From JBAOHV01 sp964450685 (GTDB lineage: Bacteria; Actinomycetota; Acidimicrobiia; Acidimicrobiales; Microtrichaceae): 64,000 bases of DNA. Below the pieces are notes generated by a model. It worked only from the letters and a program-made list of their open reading frames with translations. It had not been told where the DNA came from and ran no database searches. Positions 33,827-42,527 of this stretch are shown piece by piece. The stretch covers positions 10,344 through 74,343 of the forward strand of contig CAYVDN010000013.1 of NCBI GenBank assembly GCA_964450685.1. Reading direction: 5' to 3'. Position 1 is the stretch's first letter, and each line of letters opens with the position of its first letter. Made by a program: the position numbers and the translations under genes.

Positions 33827-36070
33827 CTAGCGAGCCGCAGGTGCCAGGATGCAGCGGCACCCGGGGTGTGCCGGAGGGGTCACGTCACCGGTGGGGAACG
33901 GCTCACCACATGCGACATCGCCGGCCAGGGCGTTGTCCTCTCCGTCAGCGCAGGCCAGGCCCCCGTGGTCGACCACCCAGCGCCAGCGCGTGCCGTCACC
34001 AGCAGCGAGGAGCTCCCCCATCGTGAACCCGGCCGTGGCCAGATCCCCTGCCAGGTCGGCCAGCGAGCCCGAACGCCAGTCGCGGTAGGTTGCGCGCACG
34101 CGGTCGGCCAGCTCCGAGGGGTCCTCTGCGGCTTCGTCCGCGTCCTCGAAGGTGCGGCTCAGGTGCGCTCTGTGGACCGACAGGAACTCGCGCACGCGTG
34201 TCTCGAGTGCGTCGTGCACGCGCTCGTCGGTCAGGTCGAATCCCACTACGGGCTCACCAAGACCGGCCCAGAACTCGGCGCCCGCATCGACGGCGTGGGC
34301 GAACTCGACACCGAGAGCATCGAGGAACGGGGCCGGATCGTCGCTCGGGAGGATCTCGGCAGGATCGGGCCTACCGCGCTTGACCCGCCGGAGGCGGTCG
34401 AGGATCTCGTTCTGCTCATCGGACGCGAGGCGCTTGAGAACCCGTGCGAGCCCTTTCTCGATCGGCAGGAGGACCTCGTCGCGACGGTCGAGCAGCTGCT
34501 CCGGGCCGACCGGGACTGTCAGGTCGACGACCACCGATTCCTCGACACGATCAGCTGCGGTTGCGTCAACCACACCTTCAGCGTCGTCGCTGCCCTCAGT
34601 GTCGTCGCTGCCCTCAGTGTCGTCGCTGCCCTCAGTGTCGTCGATGCCTTCGGCACGGATCCGGGCGAACAGGTCGTGAACGGTCGCCTCGCCACCGTCG
34701 TCCGGCTCATCGCCATGGTCCTCGTGTTCCGAGGCGAGCTCCTCGGCCGCCTCCTCCGCCGGGGTCAGCTCGTCGTCGTCATCGTCCTGGACGACCTCGA
34801 ACTCGACCTCGACCACCGCTGACTGGGCGGCGACGACCACCGCCGCGACCGGCGGCGCCTCCGCCGCGGCGTCGTCCTGCTCTGTCTCGGTGTGATCGGA
34901 CGACTGAGCCGGCTCGGTGCGCGCTGATGCGTCGGTCCCGGCTTCGTCCAAGTCGCCCTCTGCCTGTTCGCTCAGCTGGCCCCGCAGCTGATCGATCTCG
35001 GCCTCGAAGTCGATCTGGGAGTCGACCTGCGACGCCGCGTGATCTGCAGCAGCTGCCGCTTCGGCGTCTGCGTCCTCGAGAGCGCCGACTGTCGCGGCGA
35101 CCTCGTCCCCAGCGGAGCGGAGCACTTCGATGATGCGATCCCGGCCTGCGAGCGCGCCTTCGAGCTGGCGACGCGCGGCGTGCCGCTTCTCCACCAGGTC
35201 GCGCAACATGCGTTCCCGGACCGCTCTGGCCTCGGCGACCATCGCCCGTCCCTGCGAGGTCGCGTCCTCGACGAGACCTGCTGCGGTGGTTTCTGCGGCC
35301 TGGATGGTCTCTGCAGCGGACCTCTCGGCATCAGCGCGGGACTCCGTCGCGTAGCTGTCGGCGTCTGCCCGCGTCGCCTCCGCAGCCGCGGCGCTGGCTG
35401 CCGCGCTCTCCTCGGCCGCCGAGATGATGGCCGCTGCAGCCTGGTCGGCCTCGGCGGTGCGTTCCGACAGGACGAGCTCGGCGTGCGAGAGGAGTTCGTC
35501 TGCGCGGGCCTGCGCGTCGCTCACGGTCGAGGTAGCGAGCGCGGCCGCCTCCTCGCGCTGGGTCGCCGCATCGGCCTCGGCCTCTGCGCGCAGACGCTCG
35601 GTCTCCTGGGTCACCGAGCGTCGTTCCGCCTCCAACTCCGTTGCGGTGTCCTCACGCAGCTTCGCTGCGTCGTCACGGAGGGACTGCGCCTCACCTCGGA
35701 GTGCTTCCGAGGCAGCGGTCGCCTGCTCCTCGCTCTCGCGGATGAGCCGTTCGGCCTGCTCCTCGGCCTTGGTGCGGATCTCTGCCGCGGCGTCGCGTGC
35801 AGCGGTGACTATCCGAGCGGTCTCCTCGCCCAGAACCGCAGCGATCCGGCTCTCGTCCAGCTCGTGGGACTCGTCGAGCCGCTGCTCCAGCTCGGTGAGT
35901 CGCTCCTGCATCCGGGCGTCGCGCTCCGCCCACGTGCGCAGTGCGTCTGCAGCGCGGCCGAGCGCCGCACGCACCTCGGTCGCCTCGAGGCCCTTACGTG
36001 CACGCGTGAACTCGCTGGCCGCCAGCGATGCGGGGTCGAGCTCGGGCGGTGCGGGCAGCGAGTCGGTCAT
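33827..36070 (-). CDS. Coiled-coil protein with DivIVA-like start and phage minor-head-like C-terminus
   Basis: A 747-residue soluble protein of unusual design. Residues ~15-65 (ASEFTRARKGLEATEVRAAL) resemble the N-terminal lipid-binding coiled coil of DivIVA/Wag31. Residues ~70-365 are a long Ala/Glu-rich coiled coil. Residues ~380-500 are acidic and disordered and include four DDTEGS-type hexapeptides. The last ~190 residues are helical and end with a Cys/His cluster (ACADG, then VACGEP and PPAHPGCRCIL), the pattern seen at the end of phage Mu gpF/SPP1 gp7-like head morphogenesis proteins. The start is supported by TAGCAT 7 nt upstream (36083-36078). No other phage genes are near. Function unknown. 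Confidence 0.75.
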   Translation of the reverse strand: MTDSLPAPPELDPASLAASEFTRARKGLEATEVRAALGRAADALRTWAERDARMQERLTELEQRLDESHELDESRIAAVLGEETARIVTAARDAAAEIRTKAEEQAERLIRESEEQATAASEALRGEAQSLRDDAAKLREDTATELEAERRSVTQETERLRAEAEADAATQREEAAALATSTVSDAQARADELLSHAELVLSERTAEADQAAAAIISAAEESAAASAAAAEATRADADSYATESRADAERSAAETIQAAETTAAGLVEDATSQGRAMVAEARAVRERMLRDLVEKRHAARRQLEGALAGRDRIIEVLRSAGDEVAATVGALEDADAEAAAAADHAASQVDSQIDFEAEIDQLRGQLSEQAEGDLDEAGTDASARTEPAQSSDHTETEQDDAAAEAPPVAAVVVAAQSAVVEVEFEVVQDDDDDELTPAEEAAEELASEHEDHGDEPDDGGEATVHDLFARIRAEGIDDTEGSDDTEGSDDTEGSDDAEGVVDATAADRVEESVVVDLTVPVGPEQLLDRRDEVLLPIEKGLARVLKRLASDEQNEILDRLRRVKRGRPDPAEILPSDDPAPFLDALGVEFAHAVDAGAEFWAGLGEPVVGFDLTDERVHDALETRVREFLSVHRAHLSRTFEDADEAAEDPSELADRVRATYRDWRSGSLADLAGDLATAGFTMGELLAAGDGTRWRWVVDHGGLACADGEDNALAGDVACGEPFPTGDVTPPAHPGCRCILAPAAR
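34581..34652 (-). repeat. Four tandem 18-bp units coding DDTEGS-type hexapeptides
   Basis: Four head-to-tail 18-bp units: 34581-34598, 34599-34616, 34617-34634 and 34635-34652. The second and third are identical, the first differs by one base and the fourth by a few. They lie in frame in the acidic linker of the coiled-coil protein, so copy-number change would alter only linker length. Confidence 0.9.
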
Positions 36071-36131
36071 GGGCGGAATGCTACGGGCGCCCGACCCGCC
36101 GGTGGGTGACGGTACGAAGCAGGACTCCGGT

Positions 36132-37268
36132 TCAATCAGCCGACGGCAGCCCGTCCGGCGCGAGTCGCTCGATGGCTGCGTCGATGTCCGCTACGGGCCA
36201 CAGCGCGACGTCGTCACCCGCGATCCGTTGCATCGCCTCCTGCTCCTCCTGCGGGGTCTCGGCCGGATACATGAACACATCGATCCCGGCCCGTTTGACC
36301 GCCGCAACCTTCTGGGTGATGCCACCGATGGGACCGACGGTGCCGTCATCGCGGATCTCTCCCGTGACGGCGATGCGCCGCCCGTCGGTCAGCGACTGGG
36401 GCGTGAGGCGATCGATGATCGCCAACGTCCATGCGAGCCCCGCCGACGGACCCGAGACGTCACCGGAGTCGACGTCGACGACGACGTCTGTGTCCAACGC
36501 GGGGTTCGCCGGTTCGACCTCGACACCGAGGATCGGACGCCCGGACTGCGCGGTCGACTCGCCGAGCACGATCTCGCTGCGTACCTCCTCGCCGTCGGGC
36601 CGTTCGACAGTGACGTCGACGGTGTCGCCCGGCGCTCGGTCGGAGAGCTCCTCGCCGATGTCGTCGGGAAGCGCGACCTCGCCTCCGTCGACGCCGACGA
36701 TCACGTCGTCGACTGCGATCACACCGTCCGACGGGCCGTCCTCGACCACCCCGAGAACCCGGGCTCCGTCCGCCACGTACGCTGCATCGATCCCGACCTG
36801 CTCCAGCGCGACCCGCGTCGCGACCAGCTTCGAGAGATCCATCCGCTGACGCGCCTCGCGCTGGCTGCCCTCGCGATCACCGTCGGGGTACATCTCCTCC
36901 TCGCTGCGTACGTCGACGGCGTCGTCGAGCCATGCGCGGACCATCAGTGCAGGGGTCGCCTGGGTCAGGTAGACGGTCGTGAAGAGAACCTCGCCGTCGG
37001 TCTCGTAGGAGGGAGCGCCCTCGACCTCGATCCGTTGCTCAGCGGGGCGAACCGAACCCGGTTGGATCAGGTGGTACGGCAGCTTGATCAGGAACGCTGC
37101 GGCCATCAGCGCGGCGAACACCGACAGCACTGCGACCGCTGTCCAGACGTGGCGCCGCGTGACATGCCCCTGCCCGGAGTCGTGGTCGTCGGCGATCTCC
37201 TCGTCGACGATCTCCTCGTCGGCGTTCTCCTCGTCGGCGTTGTCGGGCGGTACGATCGACTCTGTCAT
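36132..37268 (-). CDS. PDZ-Lon (S16) membrane-anchored protease, YlbL family
   Basis: A 378-residue protease with one N-terminal membrane anchor (~43-62), preceded by an acidic cytoplasmic stretch built from (N/V)ADEE-type repeats. After an extracytoplasmic domain comes a PDZ domain (ARVLGVVEDGPSDGVIAVDDVIVGVDG) and a C-terminal Lon-type proteolytic domain. The catalytic Ser is in GPSAGLAW and the Lys in GGITQKVAAVKRAG. YlbL proteins are implicated in envelope quality control. The ATG at 37268 shares the bases CATG with the divergent neighbour's start; a GTG two codons upstream (37274) would lengthen that overlap. Confidence 0.9.
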   Translation of the reverse strand: MTESIVPPDNADEENADEEIVDEEIADDHDSGQGHVTRRHVWTAVAVLSVFAALMAAAFLIKLPYHLIQPGSVRPAEQRIEVEGAPSYETDGEVLFTTVYLTQATPALMVRAWLDDAVDVRSEEEMYPDGDREGSQREARQRMDLSKLVATRVALEQVGIDAAYVADGARVLGVVEDGPSDGVIAVDDVIVGVDGGEVALPDDIGEELSDRAPGDTVDVTVERPDGEEVRSEIVLGESTAQSGRPILGVEVEPANPALDTDVVVDVDSGDVSGPSAGLAWTLAIIDRLTPQSLTDGRRIAVTGEIRDDGTVGPIGGITQKVAAVKRAGIDVFMYPAETPQEEQEAMQRIAGDDVALWPVADIDAAIERLAPDGLPSAD

Positions 37269-37671
37269 GGTCACACTGTTGGTGGGAGTGCTGCTCGTCG
37301 TGCTCAGCGCAGTCGGGTTCGGCTTCGCATTGTTCGGTCACCGACCGGTTCCCCAGCCTGCCACGCCGGGCGTCGGTGAGCACCCCGCCGGCGACTTCAC
37401 ACGCAGCGCTGCTGAGCTGACACCCAGCCGTGGTGTTGCACAGTCCACTGCAGCGGCCGGTACGAGCGGGGTCCTGCGCGTGGGACGTCTCAGGTCGATG
37501 CTTCAGCGTGAACCCTCGGCGTCACATCAGCCGGCGGGCGACGCAACGCTCTCGCCGTGGATCCGCGCCCGCTCGGCACTGGTCCTGTTGATCGTGAGCG
37601 GCGGTATCGCCGCACTGATCGGTGTCCTGGCAAGCATCGTGGTCGTCGCAGCAGTTCTGCTGCTCACCTGA
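37267..37671 (+). CDS. Small two-pass membrane protein, unknown
   Basis: Not recognised. A 134-residue protein with a hydrophobic helix at the very N-terminus (VTLLVGVLLVVLSAVGFGFA), a ~75-residue polar loop, and a second hydrophobic segment at the C-terminus (LVLLIVSGGIAALIGVLAS). It starts on the same CATG as the divergent YlbL gene. A TACGAT at 37251-37256 could be its -10 element, 10 nt upstream and inside the YlbL coding region. A strong hairpin follows its stop codon. Confidence 0.6.
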   Translation: MVTLLVGVLLVVLSAVGFGFALFGHRPVPQPATPGVGEHPAGDFTRSAAELTPSRGVAQSTAAAGTSGVLRVGRLRSMLQREPSASHQPAGDATLSPWIRARSALVLLIVSGGIAALIGVLASIVVVAAVLLLT

Positions 37672-37687
37672 CAGGTGCCCTGACGCG

Positions 37688-37716
37688 CAGGTGCCCGGGC
37701 CACGCCCGGGCACCTG
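37688..37716. terminator. Strong bidirectional hairpin terminator
   Basis: CAGGTGCCCGGG-CCACG-CCCGGGCACCTG: a perfect 12-bp GC-rich stem with a 5-nt loop, between two convergent genes. A second, weaker stem (GACCGGT/ACCGGTC, 37730-37751) follows before the minus-strand gene's stop codon. No T-run. Confidence 0.75.
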
Positions 37717-37770
37717 TCAAGTGGATCCCGACCGGTCTGATGGAACCGGTCAATCGGGTGATGCCGGGCC

Positions 37771-38286
37771 TCAGCGGCCGAACAGACCCCGCCGGGTGGG
37801 CTGGGAGTCGTCGGGCTGATCCGCAGGAGGTGTCGGCGCGGACGGCGCGCCGGACGGAGGCGGGAACGCCGAAGGTGCGGATGCGCTGGGCGCCGGGGCC
37901 GGAGAAGCGAACGGGCTTGCGGGCTCGGCGCCAGGAGCGGCCGAGGGCGCCGGGGCGGGCGACGCTGCCGGTGACGGTGCAGCAGCCGTGGCCGGCGTGG
38001 AAGGAGCCGCCTGTGCTGCGGGAACCGCCTGTGCCGCAGGGGCCGACTGTGCCGCCGTTGATGACGGAGCCGCCGACGGCGACCCGGCCTTGAGCGCCAG
38101 GAGCTCGACCTTGTAGTACGGCTTGAGGTCGAACTTGACCTCTTCCAACTCGAAGATCCGGATGCTGTCGATTCCCTGATCGTTGCGGATCTTCTCGACG
38201 AAGCTCACTGCTTCTTCGATCGACTCGAACTGGTTGTACCCGGGGTCGCCCTCGGGGTTCTGGAAGATCACCATGTGCTGCGACAC
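37771..38286 (-). CDS. Small domain protein with Ala/Pro-rich tail, unknown
   Basis: A 171-residue protein. Residues 1-65 form a compact domain (MVIFQNPEGDPGYNQFESIEE, then EKIRNDQGIDSIRIFELEEVKFDLKPYYKVE) that looks like a small alpha/beta module. Residues ~66-160 are almost only Ala, Pro and Ser. The end is TRRGLFGR. The RRGLFGR end resembles short C-terminal peptides found on many small actinobacterial proteins. No family or function can be named. It is monocistronic, between the terminator and the liv operon. Confidence 0.65.
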   Translation of the reverse strand: MSQHMVIFQNPEGDPGYNQFESIEEAVSFVEKIRNDQGIDSIRIFELEEVKFDLKPYYKVELLALKAGSPSAAPSSTAAQSAPAAQAVPAAQAAPSTPATAAAPSPAASPAPAPSAAPGAEPASPFASPAPAPSASAPSAFPPPSGAPSAPTPPADQPDDSQPTRRGLFGR

Positions 38287-38422
38287 GCTCTGGCCTCCTG
38301 GGGGTGGTGCGCGGTGTGGTCAGTGTACGTCGGTGTCCGATGGTTCGGACGCCGACCTCGAAGCCCGACCTCGGGCCGGTCACCGAAATGACCGACCCGA
38401 GCGTTCGTCGGGTTCTACGGGA

Positions 38423-39766
38423 TCAGTTGCCGAGCTGCGCCTCGAGCTGCTCGGAGTAGTCGACGACGTCGCCCTGCGGAACCCAGCTGGTGCCCTCACG
38501 CTTGACGAACTGCAACTGGCTGTAACCGAACGGATCCTTCTCACCGTCGGTGCTCCAGGCGATGTCCGACAGCATGAGCCCGCTGTGGATGTCCTGTTGG
38601 AACCACGCAGTGTTCATGACCGAGGCCCGCTCGATCTCCGGCGACGCCTTGAGGAGCTGGACCAGGTAGGCACCAAAGCCCCATCCGGCAGCGACGTTCA
38701 GGTCGTTCAGGTCGGCCTCGGAGAGACCTGCCTCTGCGCCCTGCTGCTTGAACTCGACGACGGCGGGCTCATCGGCGTTGGCTGGGTCAGCCGGGTCGTA
38801 GGTCGCCCGGGTCGAGAGCATCCCCTCGGCGGCGGCCCCGGCTATGTCCATGAGCGTCTTGGACGAACAGGTGAGAGTCATGTAGGTCGTCGGTGCCCAA
38901 CCGGAGTCCTTGATCGCCTTGAGTGCGTTGGCGCACGGCAGCGCCGTCACTCCCAACAGCAGCGCGTCGGCACCGGAGCTGGCCAGAGTGGTGACCTGGC
39001 CCTGGGGGTTCGACTCCGTCTTGGGATCGAAGCTCTGCTCTTCGACGATCGTGATGTCGGTACCCTCGATCGCCTGCTTGAAGGCGGTCACGTACGACTC
39101 ACCGAACGAGTCGTTCTGAGCGAGGATCGCCACCTTCGCATCGGGCTGGTTCTGCTCGAGGTAGTCCGCGAATGCGATCGACTCGAGCGAGTAGTTGGGC
39201 AGCCCGTTGATGATCCACGGGTCGGTGGCCGGATCCCCGAAGCCGGGGTAGCCGGTGGCGACGGCCAGGTTCGGCACGCACAGACCCTGCTCGGCCAGGT
39301 ACTGGCTCACCTGCAGGTTGTTCTCCGTGCCGACCATGCCGACAAGCGCGAACACCTGGTCGGTGTTGACCAGCGTCTCGACGTTCGCGCGGGTCTTCTC
39401 GGGCAGGTACTGGTCGTCGAGCGACTTGAGCACCAGGTCGCGGCCGTCGATCCCGCCCTGACCGTTGGTGTAGTTGAAGTAGCCCTCGATGCCGACACGG
39501 ACCTTGTCGAACACCGAGTACAGGCCTGACTGCGGCAGCGAGTTGCCGATCAGGATCTGGTCGTCGGTGACGCCCTGGGTTCCGTCGTAGTTCTCGCACA
39601 TCGCCGGATCGGCCAGGTCGGTGACCTCCTCGGTCGTGTCGTCCGAACCACTGGTGTCAGAACCGCCCGAGCCCTCCTCGTCGTCGCGGCCGCCGCAGGC
39701 AGCGGCGACGAGTGAGACTGCGAGCAGCAGGGCGGCGAGACCCTTCCATCGCTGTGTGCTGTTCAT
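38423..39766 (-). CDS. livK: ABC transporter substrate-binding lipoprotein, LivK type
   Basis: Extracytoplasmic binding protein for branched-chain amino acids or related amides. The 447-residue precursor has a lipoprotein signal ending LVAAAC (Cys24), an acidic Ser/Gly linker, then a type I periplasmic-binding fold (ILIGNSLPQSGLYSVFD at the start of the first lobe, VAILAQNDSFGESYVTAFK in the second). The ATG at 39766 has a strong AGGAGG ribosome-binding site; the upstream frame extension is not used. It is the last gene of livG-F-H-M-K, 61 bp behind livM. The ligand cannot be fixed; urea or short-chain amides are also possible. Confidence 0.88.
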   Translation of the reverse strand: MNSTQRWKGLAALLLAVSLVAAACGGRDDEEGSGGSDTSGSDDTTEEVTDLADPAMCENYDGTQGVTDDQILIGNSLPQSGLYSVFDKVRVGIEGYFNYTNGQGGIDGRDLVLKSLDDQYLPEKTRANVETLVNTDQVFALVGMVGTENNLQVSQYLAEQGLCVPNLAVATGYPGFGDPATDPWIINGLPNYSLESIAFADYLEQNQPDAKVAILAQNDSFGESYVTAFKQAIEGTDITIVEEQSFDPKTESNPQGQVTTLASSGADALLLGVTALPCANALKAIKDSGWAPTTYMTLTCSSKTLMDIAGAAAEGMLSTRATYDPADPANADEPAVVEFKQQGAEAGLSEADLNDLNVAAGWGFGAYLVQLLKASPEIERASVMNTAWFQQDIHSGLMLSDIAWSTDGEKDPFGYSQLQFVKREGTSWVPQGDVVDYSEQLEAQLGN

Positions 39767-39827
39767 CGGTGTCCTCCTGGGTAGGACAGCGGAGCGAGCC
39801 CCGCTGTTGATGATGTGATCGAGTCTG

Positions 39828-40913
39828 TCAGGTGGCCGCCGTCTCGGGGGCGGTGGCCCTTTCGGCCCGGTTGCGTCGGATTCTGGCCGACTGCTGTCGG
39901 TACACACCGACGATGCCGCCGGGTGCCACGAGCATGATCAGGATCAGCACCAGGCCGAAGATCACCTGGGAGAAGCGCTGGTTCTCCGCAGGTATCGCCT
40001 CGCGCAGGTACACGATGATGAACGCGCCGAGCACCGGTCCGATGATGCTGTTGGCACCGCCCAGCACAGCGGCGACGAGCAGGGTGATCGAAAGTGCGAT
40101 CGTGAACGACGTCGGCGAAACCTGGTTGTTCAGCACGGCGAACATCCAGCCTCCCACCGCGGCGATCGACGCCGACACCCCGAAGGTGACGACCTTGTAG
40201 CGGGACACATGGATGCCTGCCACCTCTGCGGCGGTCTCGTTGTCACGAATGGCCACGAGCGCCCGGCCGACCCGAGACGAGACCAGGTTGCGCACCAGCA
40301 GGAAGCACACCACTGCCAGTACCAGGAACACGTAGTAGCGCCACTGGTCGTCGGCCAGTCCCGTCCACTCCGGCGCACGGAACCCGGCGGTGAACAGGTA
40401 ACGACGTCGGCCGACCTCCTCCAGCAGTGCCCAGTCGCCGTAGCCCTCACGAGGCATCAACCCGCGTCCCACGGTGTTGCCCGTGATCTCGCCGAGTCGC
40501 ACGACGATCTGGGGGAACAACGTCGCCAGGGCAAGGGTCACGAGCGCCAGGTAGATACCCGTGATGCGCAGGGCCGGCAGACCGACGACCAACCCGACGA
40601 CGAACGTGAACACGACAGCGATGACACCGGCCATCAGGTAGCTGACGTCGTAGTCCACGGTGAGGATCATCGTGATGTAGGCGCCCATTCCCAGGAACGC
40701 TCCGTGACCGAGGGAGATCTGCCCGTTGAAGCCGGTCAGCAGCGCCAGCCCGAGTGCCGCAACCGCTATGTAGATGACCTCGCACAGCCGGTTCACGTCG
40801 CCTGCGGCGAGGACCTGGGGCGCGGCGACCGCCAGGGCAGCCATGGCAACCCACAGCGCCACACGCCACCAGACGATTCCGCCGGTCGCGCTCGTGGGGC
40901 CGTTGCCCGCCAT
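39828..40913 (-). CDS. livM: ABC transporter permease, LivM type
   Basis: Inner-membrane permease of 361 residues with about ten helices, the LivM half of a HAAT-type importer. Diagnostic segments are GFNGQISLGHGAFLGMGAYI, the LPALRITGIYLALVTLALATLFPQIV block and GRALVAIRDNETAAEVAGI, the EAA-like loop that contacts the ATPases, and a final GGIVGVYRQ. It overlaps the livH stop by one base (TGATG), so translation is coupled. Confidence 0.93.
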   Translation of the reverse strand: MAGNGPTSATGGIVWWRVALWVAMAALAVAAPQVLAAGDVNRLCEVIYIAVAALGLALLTGFNGQISLGHGAFLGMGAYITMILTVDYDVSYLMAGVIAVVFTFVVGLVVGLPALRITGIYLALVTLALATLFPQIVVRLGEITGNTVGRGLMPREGYGDWALLEEVGRRRYLFTAGFRAPEWTGLADDQWRYYVFLVLAVVCFLLVRNLVSSRVGRALVAIRDNETAAEVAGIHVSRYKVVTFGVSASIAAVGGWMFAVLNNQVSPTSFTIALSITLLVAAVLGGANSIIGPVLGAFIIVYLREAIPAENQRFSQVIFGLVLILIMLVAPGGIVGVYRQQSARIRRNRAERATAPETAAT

Positions 40914-41800
40914 CAGGCTCTCCCCACCTTCGCCGTGCCGAAGAGACCTTGTGGTCGCACGAGCAGCACGATGAGCACGAGCAGGAAGCCGGGGAGCAGC
41001 CGCAGATCCGGACCGATGACGGCCACGTAGCCGACCACGAGCTCGGACACGACACCGATGATCAGACCGCCGACCACCGCGCCGATCGGGCTGTCGAACC
41101 CGCCGAGCGTCGCCGCAGCGAACGCGTAGATCAGCACTATCTGCATCATGTTCTTGTCGACGGCGACCGACGATGCGGTGAAGGTGCCGGCAAGCGAACC
41201 GATCGCCGCGGCGAGACCCCAGCCGATCATCAGCGTCGTGGTGACCTTGATCCCGGCCAGCGCAGCCGACTCCTGGTTCGAGGTGACCGCCCGCAGGGCA
41301 AGACCGAGTTTCGTGTGCTGGAACAGCAGGTTGAACGCGACGACCAGCACCCCGAGCACGGCGAGCAGGCCCAGGACCTGTACCGCTATCCCCGCCCCGA
41401 ACAGCGTGATGCGCTCGTTGCCGAAGACGCGCGGCACGGCCTTTGCGTCAGTTCCCCAGATGATCCCCGCTCCGTCGTTGAGCATGAGGAACAGACCGAT
41501 GGTCACCATCACCACCGCGAGCGGATTCGCCTGGGTGCCGCCGAGTCTGACGATCAACAGCTGGTAGAGCACCGCGCCGACGACGAACCCGATCAGCAAC
41601 GACGCCACCGATGCGGCCCACCAGGGCAAGCCCTGGTCGAAGAGGTTCCACGCCACGAACGTCGTGAACATGGCGATCTCGCCCTGGGCGAAGTTCAACA
41701 TGCCCGACGCCCGGAAGATGATCACGATCGCGAGCGCAAGGATCGCGTAGATCGCACCGGCCTGGAGGCCGTCGAACACACGCTGGATGAACAGCTGCAC
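40913..41800 (-). CDS. livH: ABC transporter permease, LivH type
   Basis: The second permease, 295 residues, with about eight helices. It starts MQLFIQRVFDGLQAGAIYAILALA (GTG start) and contains SGMLNFAQGEIAMF, the typical LivH N-terminal pattern, plus GLALRAVTSNQESAALAGI as the coupling loop. The GTG at 41800 lies 4 bp after the livF stop. The much longer frame upstream lies antisense-like within livF and is rejected. Confidence 0.93.
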   Translation of the reverse strand: MQLFIQRVFDGLQAGAIYAILALAIVIIFRASGMLNFAQGEIAMFTTFVAWNLFDQGLPWWAASVASLLIGFVVGAVLYQLLIVRLGGTQANPLAVVMVTIGLFLMLNDGAGIIWGTDAKAVPRVFGNERITLFGAGIAVQVLGLLAVLGVLVVAFNLLFQHTKLGLALRAVTSNQESAALAGIKVTTTLMIGWGLAAAIGSLAGTFTASSVAVDKNMMQIVLIYAFAAATLGGFDSPIGAVVGGLIIGVVSELVVGYVAVIGPDLRLLPGFLLVLIVLLVRPQGLFGTAKVGRA

Positions 41801-41804
41801 TGTT

Positions 41805-42527
41805 TCAGACCCCCAGGTAGGCGCGACGAACGACGTCGTCTGATCGGAGCTCATCAGCGGTGCCGGACGCGACGATCGTGCCGGTCTCCAGCACGTACCC
41901 GCGGTGGGCGATCTCCAGAGCCAGGTTTGCGTTCTGCTCGACGACCAGCACGGTGGTGCCCAGCTCGGCGTTGACCGCGGCGATGCGTTCGAACACGTCG
42001 CGGGTGACGAGAGGTGCGAGCCCCAGGGACGGCTCATCGAGCAGCAGCAGCCTCGGGCGGGACATGAGCGCCCTGGCAATGGCCAGCATCTGCTGTTCGC
42101 CGCCGCTCATCGAACCAGCAGACTGGTCGACACGTTCCTTGAGCCGGGGGAAGACGTCGAACCAACGATCGATGTCGGCCGAGACGTCCGATCCCGAACG
42201 GGTGAAGCCACCGACCCGCATGTTCTCCTGAACGGTCAGCTCGGGGAACGTGCCACGCCCCTGCGGTACGTGCGCCATGCCCAGGCGGACCAGGTCCTCG
42301 GGCTTGCGACCTGTCACCTCGGTTCCGTCGAAGCGGACGGTGCCCTTGGCAGGGATCATCCCCGACAGCGCTCGCAGCGTGGTGGTCTTGCCGGATCCGT
42401 TGGCACCGAGCACGACGACGATCTCTCCGGCGTCGACGGACAGGTCGAGACCGTTGAGCACCTTGACCGGGCCGTAGCCCGCTCTGAGACCCTCCACCGA
42501 CAACAGGGCGGTGTCGCCTGCGCTCAT
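41805..42527 (-). CDS. livF: ABC transporter ATP-binding protein, LivF type
   Basis: A 240-residue ATPase with Walker A LGANGSGKTTTL, the ABC signature SMSGGEQQMLAIARAL, Walker B LLLLDEPSLGLAP and the H-loop. The VEGLRAGYGPVKVLNGL start and the family-specific HVPQGRGTFPELTV mark it as LivF rather than LivG. It forms a heterodimer with LivG. Its ATG overlaps the livG stop as ATGA. Confidence 0.95.
   Translation of the reverse strand: MSAGDTALLSVEGLRAGYGPVKVLNGLDLSVDAGEIVVVLGANGSGKTTTLRALSGMIPAKGTVRFDGTEVTGRKPEDLVRLGMAHVPQGRGTFPELTVQENMRVGGFTRSGSDVSADIDRWFDVFPRLKERVDQSAGSMSGGEQQMLAIARALMSRPRLLLLDEPSLGLAPLVTRDVFERIAAVNAELGTTVLVVEQNANLALEIAHRGYVLETGTIVASGTADELRSDDVVRRAYLGV

Noticed and set aside
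33683..34822. Long plus-strand frames opposite the coiled-coil protein and UPF0182 genes
   Set aside because: High-GC shadow frames; the minus-strand proteins have clear domains, codon bias and start signals.
33827..36070. Prophage remnant
   Set aside because: Only the C-terminal motif is phage-like; flanking genes are ordinary chromosomal genes and no integrase, att repeat or other phage gene is visible.
38377..38413. Small hairpins (CGGTCA/TGACCG and ACCCGA/TCGGGT) after livK
   Set aside because: Stems of only six pairs; could be weak terminators but not distinguishable from chance in GC-rich DNA.
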